From Bubalus kerabau (taxonomy: Eukaryota > Chordata > Mammalia > Artiodactyla > Bovidae): a stretch of 64,000 nt of DNA. This document shows, piece by piece, positions 57,114 to 64,000 of the stretch; the first letter of the stretch is position 1, and every line of letters starts with the position of its first letter. The notes beneath the pieces are model-generated. The model searched no databases. It saw only the letters and a list, made by a program, of their open reading frames with translations, and was not told where the DNA came from. Both the position numbers and the translations under genes were made by a program. The stretch spans positions 48,443,501 through 48,507,500 of the forward strand of contig NC_073628.1 of NCBI RefSeq assembly GCF_029407905.1. The letters run 5' to 3'.

Positions 57114-57126
57114 TCAAATTGGAAGA

Positions 57127-57411
57127 CAGATTTTACTAAAGTTTCTTTAGAGGACAAGAATACCCTTTTCAAACATGTTTCCAATCACTTCCTTTAAATT
57201 CGAATTGAAAAAAGAATAGACTGAACCTAGTGCAGGCTGGAAATTTATTTTTTAAATAATCTTCATGTATGGCACACCATATTATCATTTGCTTCCATTA
57301 ATAAATGCAAATCAACCACACTGTAGAAAAAACATAAATGAGGATTTTGTTTATCATAGAGTTCACTATATACTGTAGAAGTTTAATGGCTAATAAAAAT
57401 CACAATATTAT
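57127..57411. other. Unassigned DNA
   Basis: Nothing recognised. Confidence 0.5.
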
Positions 57412-57565
57412 CATTCACTGAGTGATGTTTATATGCCAGTGATTAAATTTGTTTATCTCCCTGAAAAAAGAAAAAGCAGAGAGTGGATGTCACGGCAAAT
57501 ATAGGAGCATTTAGGTGCTTTTCTAAGCACTTTGCATGCACTGTCTCATTTAACCCATATGGCGA
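57412..57565 (+). mobile_element. MIR-like SINE
   Basis: CACTGAGTGATGTTTATATGCCAG and TTTCTAAGCACTTTGCATGC with CTCATTTAACCC keep MIR order, separated by about 60 extra bases. Confidence 0.6.
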
Positions 57566-57571
57566 TTTTTG

Positions 57572-57771
57572 GTGTGTGATGCTGTCCTGTCTGATTCTGT
57601 GTGACCCTGTGGACTGTAGCCCTCCAGGCTCCCCTGTCCATGGGATTCTCCAGGCAAGAACACTGGAGTGGGTTGGCTTTTCCTTCTCTGGGGGATCTTC
57701 CCGACCCAGAGGTTGACCCCTCGTCTCTTATGTCTCCTGCACTTGCAGACAGATTCTGTACCAACTGTGCT
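57572..57771 (-). mobile_element. Bov-tA SINE
   Basis: Reverse-complement copy from GTCCTGTCTGATTCTGTGTG to the head complement near ACCAACTGTGCT. Confidence 0.92.
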
Positions 57772-58042
57772 GGGCAGTCAATACTGTTATCATGATTCTA
57801 TGCGATCACTAAAGACTAAGCGTATATGAACTTCTGGAATCTAACAATTTAATAGCAAAAAGGCCTTCTGCATGGTTTTCTAGTCTTCTCTTACCTATTT
57901 GCTAACTAAAAATTGAAAGAAAAGATATCGGACTCAGCCCTTTTCTTCCCAGACCTTCTTATGCCAAGCAGTCAAGTACTTCTTATGTGACAATAAAAAG
58001 TTAAACTTCATCAGTCACAAAAGGTAAGTCTATTTCCTCAAT
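57772..58042. other. Unassigned DNA
   Basis: Nothing recognised. Confidence 0.5.
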
Positions 58043-58311
58043 CGGAGAAAGCAATGGCACCCCACTCAGTACTCTTGCCTGGAAAATCCCATGGATGGAG
58101 GAGCCTGGTGGGCTGCAGTCCGTGGGGTCGCTAAGAGTCGAACACGACTGAGCGACTTCACTTTCACTTTTTCACTTTCATGCATTGGAGAAGGAAATGG
58201 CAACCCACTCCAGTTTTCTTGCCTGGAGAATCCCAGGGGCAGGAGAGCCTGGTGGGCTGACGTCTATGGGGTTGCACAGAGTCAAGCATGACTGAAGTGA
58301 CTTAACAGCAT
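58043..58311 (+). mobile_element. BOV-A2 SINE, full length
   Basis: Dimer with a short AACAGCA tail. CCTCAAT at 58036-58042 and 58314-58320 is a probable target duplication. Confidence 0.95.
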
Positions 58312-58841
58312 TGCCTCAATATCTCAGACAATGGGTAGCAATTTACATTTTTGCAACTAGGAAAGGATTGCTCAAGAGATACTTAAATGAAGAATTAAAT
58401 TTTGCTTAAAGCTCCTCTTGATTAAAAAATTTTACAATGTCTGTTATTGTTGATTTGTTATGAAAGGGTTCTTGCAATAAACTGAGAAGTATTTTTTTTC
58501 CAAACACAAGTGTAAAAGAAGAATCACTTGAAGTTATATATTTATGGATTTACTTCTGTTAATAAAATAAGATCCCAGGCAATTGGAACCCTGCAGGAAA
58601 AATTCACAGCTTACCCTGTTCTTCTAATAATGCATTTGGAGTAAGCAGAATCCCATTGATTGGATCTGCCTTTTGTAGTTATTGGCAGCTTCTGGAAGAA
58701 CAGCACAATAGTTTCATTCCTTTAACTCAAAAACACCACTAAAATAAATCAGAATCAAGGATAAGTTATGAGACTTCCTATGGGGCAGAGGCCTGACCTA
58801 TCCTGGATGAATTTCAGGATTTATAATGGGCATAGTCTTAT
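58312..58841. other. Unassigned DNA
   Basis: Nothing recognised. Confidence 0.5.
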
Positions 58842-59040
58842 TTGGTTTCCAGGTGACTCAGTGGTAAAGAATCCTGCCAATTCAGGAAACACAGGTTCAA
58901 TCCCTGGATGAGGATGATCCCTGGAGAAGGAAATGGCAGCCCACTCAGGTATTCTTGCCTAGGAAATCCCATGGGCAGAGGAACCGGCGGACTACAGTCC
59001 ATAGGTTTGCAGAGTCGGACATGACTGAGCGACTGAGCGT
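58842..59040 (+). mobile_element. Bov-tA SINE
   Basis: Head GTTTCCAGGTGACTCAGTGG through AGAGTCGGACATGACTGAGC. Confidence 0.94.
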
Positions 59041-59118
59041 ACACATGTGATGGACCCACATATCCATTCCTCAGCTTCTGCGATTTTCAACTCGCTTATA
59101 TTCCCAGATACTTCTTTT

Positions 59119-59330
59119 GGGCTTGCCAGATGGCACTAATGGTAAAGAACCTGCCTGCTAATGCAGGAGATGTAAGAGACATGGGTTTGAACCCTGGGTC
59201 AGGAAGATCCCCTGGAGGAGGGCATGGCAACCCACTCCAGTATTCTTGCCTGGAGAATCCCATGGACAGAGGAGACTAGCAGGCTAGTCAATGGGGTCAA
59301 AAAGAGTCAGACACGACTGAGCATGCATGT
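59119..59330 (+). mobile_element. Bov-tA SINE
   Basis: Head GGGCTTGCCAGATGGCACTA through AGAGTCAGACACGACTGAGC; 78 bases from the previous copy in the same orientation. Confidence 0.94.
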
Positions 59331-59941
59331 AAGCACATCCCCTTCTTTGGTGATAAAGATCACAGGTCACAAGGCCATTGTCTTTTTATCTTTGAGTTAC
59401 TCCAAACATCAAAGCCATACAGCTCCCTTTTCATTTTGTCTTTACTTTTCAGAAGATTTTTAGTTTTATAATCAAATTTAGAGAGATTTTTCCATATGCC
59501 CCTGTCCTCACACATGCATTGCCTTCCCTATATCAATATTACTCACCAGGATGATACATTTTTTTAATCAAAGATGAACCTACATCAATACATTTATAAT
59601 GTCCCAAAGTCTGTAATTTATCTTAAGTTTTTTTCTTGGTGTTGTACAGTCTATTAGTTTAGACAAATATATCATGACAAATCCACCATTATAATATCAT
59701 ATGCATTACTTTCACTGCCCTAAAATCCTCTGTTCTCTGCCTATTTATTTCTCCATTTTGACACCAAAATACCAAGGAATAATAGTTTTCACTTCACACT
59801 TGCTCATTGTCTGATAGTTTCTAAATCCCAAAATTATCGGTGATTTTAAAATACACCTTCAAGTCAAGAATAATTTTTCAGGATCAACAAAATACCACTC
59901 TAAATTCATGCAGTAAATTTTGTTGTTCCTTATGGTTTGTC
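59331..59941. other. Unassigned DNA
   Basis: Nothing recognised. Confidence 0.5.
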
Positions 59942-59955
59942 TGCTTTGTAAATTT

Positions 59956-60153
59956 TTGTTTTGTTTTGTTTTGTTTTCTTTTTTTTTTTAATTTTATTTT
60001 ATTTTTAAACTTTACATAACTGTATTAGTTTTGCCAAATATCAAAATGAATCCGCCACAGGTATACATGTGTTCCCCATCCTGAACCCTCCTCCCTCCTC
60101 CCTCCCCATTCCATCCCTCTGGGTCGTCCCAGTGCACCAGCCCCAAGCATCCA
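59956..60153 (-). mobile_element. L1 LINE 3' end (bovine type), 5'-truncated, exact TSD
   Basis: Reverse complement begins in the L1 3' UTR (GGATGCTTGGGGCTGGTGCA), passes a GGAGGGAGGAGGG polypurine stretch and ends with TATGTAAAGTTTAAAAATAA and an A-rich tail including (CAAAA)n. The 14-base repeat TGCTTTGTAAATTT at 59942-59955 and 60154-60167 is a perfect target duplication, so only 198 bases were inserted. Confidence 0.97.
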
Positions 60154-60167
60154 TGCTTTGTAAATTT

Positions 60168-60526
60168 ATCAACCGATAATGAGATATAGGTAGGTGCTAT
60201 TCTCTCTTTTTTAAATCAATAATTGCTTCATGCAGATGTTGACGTGTGCAGAAGAGTCACTTGAGAGGCTATATGTATTTAAGGATGTGCAAGGTGAATA
60301 GACACACAATCCAAGGAAAAGTTGGAGTGAAACTGAAATTTAGTGAAGCTGATCCTGCCTCCTACCCCCTGTCCTTAGCTCTCAGCACTGCAGAGAGGCA
60401 TTGGTGTACTTAATGCCTCATCTCCCATAATATAGCCATTGGGGTCTGCTGGAGAAGAGCTGGTGACCCAGACTAAGCCCTCTTCTCCCCAGGTCAAAGG
60501 AGAATACCTTAGGAAAGAAGAGTGAT
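60168..60526. other. Unassigned DNA
   Basis: Nothing recognised. Confidence 0.5.
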
Positions 60527-60918
60527 TGTTGTTGTTGTTTTTCAGTTACTCAGTTGTGTCCAACTGTGACCCCATGGACTGCAACATGCCAGGCTTCCCT
60601 ATCCTTCACTATTTCCTGGAGTTTGTTAAACTCATGTCCATTGAGTTGATGATGCCATCCAACCGTCTCATCCTCTGTTGCCTCCTTCTCTTCCTATTCT
60701 CAATCTTTCCCAGCATTGGGGTCTTTTCCAATGAGTCAGTTCTTCACATCAGGTGGCCAAAGTATTGGAGTTTCGACTTCATCAACAGTCCTTCCAACGA
60801 ATATTCAGGGTTGATATCCTTAGAATTGACTGGTTTGATGTCCTTGCTGTTCAAAGGACTCACAAGGGTATTCTCCAGCACCACAGTTTAAAAGCATCAG
60901 TTCTGCAGTGCTCAGCCA
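60527..60918 (-). mobile_element. BovB LINE 3' end
   Basis: Reverse complement from a (GTT)n/TTTTTCAGTTACTCAG tail to the RT C-terminal region (LLSTAELML-like end near 60915). Frames broken. Confidence 0.95.
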
Positions 60919-61996
60919 AAGGAGAGTGGTATAGGTGTGGAAAGTTCCTCCATTTTCCAGGAGAGCACTAGCAAGTGGCACAGATGTGGCTGCACACACA
61001 AGTCCAAGCCTCTCAAATGCAGCCTTGCAGCTTGGCCAGCTGTGTTCTGGTACCAGGGATGGCTTCAAGTCAGCTGTGTGCCAGCCTCTGATGGTCTCTG
61101 CTGGAGCAAGCTTCAAAAAGTACCCTGGCCACTGTGACCAAAGCAAATGGACTAAAGCCTGAAAGAACAGTCCATATCATTCTATGTCTTGTAAACCTTT
61201 CTGCACTGTTTGTCAAGGAAAAGGACCCTTGGACTGATTAGGTTCCAAAAGTCCAGGAGGGGACTCATGTCAAGAGGCACGTCATAAAATCTTTCAAACT
61301 AAAAGTGCAGTAATAAAGACAAGTCAATATGCAGGAAATGGATTTAAAAAGTAACTAAGAGAGGATTCCACTGGCATATGTTTGTCTTACAAAACTTAGT
61401 ATACACACAAAATAATCATTTGCAATATGAAATTCTTGTGTGACAATTGGGAGATACATTAAACAACGATTATAGATAAAAACTTCAGCTAATATTAATC
61501 TGAATGTGTTTCTACCAGTGTAAATAATACTGACAAAGTCACAGTCAGATAATCACATAACTAAATTCACACATATATAGACAGTGGCAGCTAGAGCCAC
61601 TGTGAGTTACGCCCAAATCTCAGCTAGTGCTCTTGGCATTTCTTTAGATTTCAAAACTAATAAATAATAATAAGCTACAGACAATTCTAAGAATGTTACA
61701 TTTTTGTGCATGTCCAAAAATTTTAATGTGTTATATAAATCTAAAATATAATAAAATGCATTTTCTTCAATAATCGCACGAGGGCTAATGTGTCTGAGTC
61801 AAAATGTGAGTACTCAAAAACCTCCATGCACTCCATTCTATTATCTAGATTCACTGCATTCTATGTAGTTTCAAAACATACTACTTGCCAATAAGATCAG
61901 TCTTTAAAAGTTTAGTTAGTTCACATTTTAGTAGTAACAGCAATACTTTATGTGAAACTTATGCCAGTCATAATTAGCTCCCTTATGCTGTTATTA
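60919..61996. other. Unassigned DNA
   Basis: 60919-61150 is less AT-rich; overlapping frames there on both strands give no recognisable protein. The rest holds nothing recognised. Confidence 0.5.
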
Positions 61997-62117
61997 TTGT
62001 TCAGTCACTAAGTTGTGTCTGACTCTTTGCAACCGCATGGCCTGCAGCACACCAGGCTTCCCTGTCCCTCACCATCTCCTGGTGTTTGCCCAAGTTCATG
62101 TCCATTGAATTGGTCCC
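61997..62117 (-). mobile_element. BovB LINE 3'-terminal fragment
   Basis: TTGTTCAGTCACTAAGTTGT through CATGTCCATTGAATTGG is the reverse complement of the last about 120 bases of BovB. Confidence 0.93.
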
Positions 62118-62121
62118 CTTA

Positions 62122-62157
62122 TATTTTAACTCTAATCCTTATGGCAACACTGCAAGG
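62122..62157 (-). mobile_element. MIR-like scrap
   Basis: CTCTAATCCTTATGGCAACA CTGCAAGG resembles a MIR segment. Only about 35 bases, so tentative. Confidence 0.35.
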
Positions 62158-62705
62158 GAGAAAATACTTGCTCTTTGGAAGGAAAGCTATGGCAAAATGA
62201 GACAGCTTATTAAAAAATAGAGACATTACCTTGCTGACAAAGGTCTCAATAGTCAAAGCTATGTTTTTTCCAGCAGTCATGTGCAGATGTGAGAGTTGGT
62301 CCATAAATAAGGCTGAGTGTCAAAGAACTAATGTTTTCAAGCTGTGGTTCTGGAGAAGACTCTTGAGAATCCCTTGACCAGCAAGGAGATCAAACCAGTC
62401 AACCCTAAGGGAATCAACTCTGAATATTCATTGGAAGAACTTTTGATGAAGTTGAAGCTCCAATACTTTGGCCACCTGATGCGAAGAACTGACTTATTGG
62501 AAAAGACCCCCATGCTGGGAAAGATTGAGGGCAGAAGAAGAAGGGGGTGGCAGAGGGTGGGGTGGTTAAATAGCATCTTTGACTCACATTAACTCAATGG
62601 ACATGAATTTGAGCTAACAAATTGTGGAGAACAGAGGAGCCTGGTGTGCTACAGTCCATGGGGTCACAAAGAGTAGGATACGACTTAGTGACTGAACACC
62701 ACCAA
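62158..62705 (+). mobile_element. BovB LINE 3' part
   Basis: From LLFGRKAMAK-like sequence (CTTGCTCTTTGGAAGGAAAG) through the RT C terminus to GTGACTGAACACCACCAACA. 5' truncated, frames broken. Confidence 0.95.
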
Positions 62706-63123
62706 CAAAGTGGTGATCAAATGAAGGACTACCACCTGAGTTATAGGATAGAAAGTCAGGATAGGGATACATTTTATTTTAACATGATAAACGTAGGAGG
62801 GGTCTCTGACCCCTTATTCATATCAAAGATCTAACATAGACATCTTGGGGAAAGGAATTCCAGTTTGATGGAACAGCAGAGGAAAATGCCCTGAGATGGG
62901 AGTGAATTCAGTGAGTGCAAGAAGCATCAAAATGGCTAGCTTGCTTGGAACAGAGTAGTCCTGGGAAAAAGTAGAAAGGGGTCAGGAAAGAAAGCTAGAG
63001 AAGGGCCTAGATAATTTAGAGTCTTAATAGCAACCTCAAGGAATATGTAATATTAATCTGAACCAAGAAAGACTTCTAGCTAAAGAATTAGATGATTTAA
63101 AAAAAAAAAAATTGAAGTTTACT
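62706..63123. other. Unassigned DNA, possibly an old repeat at 62860-63060
   Basis: Phrases such as GAAAATGCCCTGAGATGGGA and TTGGAACAGAGTAGTCC recall a widespread old mammalian interspersed repeat whose family I cannot name with confidence. Confidence 0.35.
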
Positions 63124-63137
63124 TTGGCCATAGAGTG

Positions 63138-63263
63138 GAGAAGGAAACGGCAACCCACTCCAGTATTCTTGCCTGGAGAATCCCAGGGACAGAGGAACCT
63201 TTCGGGCTGCAGTCCATGGGGTCGCAAGAGTCGGACAAGACTGAGTGACTTTGACTACTTGAC
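63138..63263 (+). mobile_element. Bov-A SINE monomer with 14-base TSD
   Basis: Bracketed by TTGGCCATAGAGTG at 63124-63137 and 63264-63277. The insertion is a single Bov-A body with a GTGACTTTGACTACTTGAC tail, without the tRNA head. Confidence 0.96.
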
Positions 63264-63277
63264 TTGGCCATAGAGTG

Positions 63278-63567
63278 ATAATGGAGATAAATTTTGTGAA
63301 GAATAAACTGTAAGGAATGCACAAGTAAAAGCAGAGAGATCAACAAGACGATGCCTTTGACTAGTATTTGTTTTGAAGCTGATGAGAAAAGGTAAAAGTT
63401 CAGAATAGAATTTAAACATCAATTTGTGAAACTGGACTAAGGAAATCAATCGCGGATGGTATAACAAGTATTTAAATCATGGTAATATGCATGAATATGT
63501 GTAAAACATACCAAAACATAAGAGGGGAAGTGAAAGTACCAATGATCAGAAAATTAAGCAACTTGCT
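63278..63567. other. Unassigned DNA
   Basis: Nothing recognised. Confidence 0.5.
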
Positions 63568-63652
63568 GATGAGGATCTTCCTGACCCAGGGATCAAACCC
63601 AGGTATCCCACATTACAGGCGGATTCTTTACCAGCTAAGCCACCAGGGAAAC
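63568..63652 (-). mobile_element. Bov-tA SINE head fragment
   Basis: GAGGATCTTCCTGACCCAGG to GCCACCAGGGAAACCC is the reverse complement of the tRNA-derived head; the Bov-A body is missing. Confidence 0.92.
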
Positions 63653-64000
63653 CCAACCCAGAATACTACAAGAGTTTAAATTTGGACCCAGTTTGATTTG
63701 GCTCCAAAGCCTGCCCTCTTTGCATTCACTATACTATAGTAAATCCTGAAAGCGTAGAAACTGCCCACGTTTCCTCTTCAAAGTAAGTGAAAAATCCATT
63801 GCTGAGCCTAGGGTATTTCCAGGCCTTTGGTAAATTCACTGCACTATTTCTCAGAATATTAAGCATTCTTGGGAGAATGCAGAAAGGGGATGTTGACCTT
63901 CTGAACAATTGACAGTGGAACACACATTAGATGGAATTGCACTTAATTGCTAGGAAGACACCACACTGACAAACAGTGAAGCCATTTGTAGCTTAGATGC
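63653..64000. other. Unassigned DNA to the right edge
   Basis: No gene or repeat recognised. Confidence 0.5.

Overview
The window is intergenic or intronic DNA from a ruminant, most likely a bovid. The evidence is its repeat content. BovB (RTE-type LINE) fragments, tRNA-headed Bov-tA SINEs and dimeric BOV-A2 SINEs with CAG-repeat tails recur every few hundred to few thousand bases on both strands. Older mammal-wide layers (L1, MIR/L2-like, MLT1-type LTR, hAT-Charlie and Tigger DNA transposons) lie beneath them. I find no intact host protein-coding gene and no rRNA, functional tRNA, CRISPR array or bacterial-type operon. Nearly all open frames of 60-280 codons are pieces of BovB reverse transcriptase or translated SINE.

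Layout. 1-9 kb: the end of a BovB copy, compound TA/CA microsatellites, an AT-rich stretch with an old L1 ORF2 fragment, and Bov-tA SINEs. 9.1-12.3 kb: a Charlie-group hAT transposon with both termini and a decayed transposase, split by three SINE fragments. 12.8-14.5 kb: a MER5A-like hAT fragment and a near full-length, disabled SSU72 retrocopy, with a TATA-like motif 128 bases before its start. 16-21.4 kb: three BovB/SINE blocks, the longest (2.4 kb) retaining part of the endonuclease domain. 22.4-30.3 kb: two LTRs of one endogenous retrovirus family facing each other, each with BovB inserted just inside, and a gag remnant belonging to the right-hand one. 30.5-38.7 kb: comparatively fresh BovB copies with TGATC-type tails, and a 3.7-kb AT-dinucleotide-rich block hit by four retroposons. 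36.5-40.8 kb: a Tigger1-like element holding a BovB that itself holds a second BovB in the opposite orientation. 41-64 kb: a dense SINE landscape, a fragmented old L1 (45.3-49.1 kb), an MLT1-type LTR (53.7-54.2 kb), a 5'-truncated L1 with exact target duplications (about 60 kb), and several BovB ends.

The sequences do not work together as a pathway; the window is a record of successive insertions. Exact target-site duplications let several be ordered in time: BOV-A2 into Bov-tA, BovB into LTR, BovB into BovB into Tigger. The most biologically suggestive object is the SSU72 retrocopy, which has lost the catalytic cysteine of the CX5R motif. I did not find convincing evidence of a new biological system. 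Family names come from recognised sequence, not a database search, and boundaries are good to about 5-30 bases unless a target duplication is cited.
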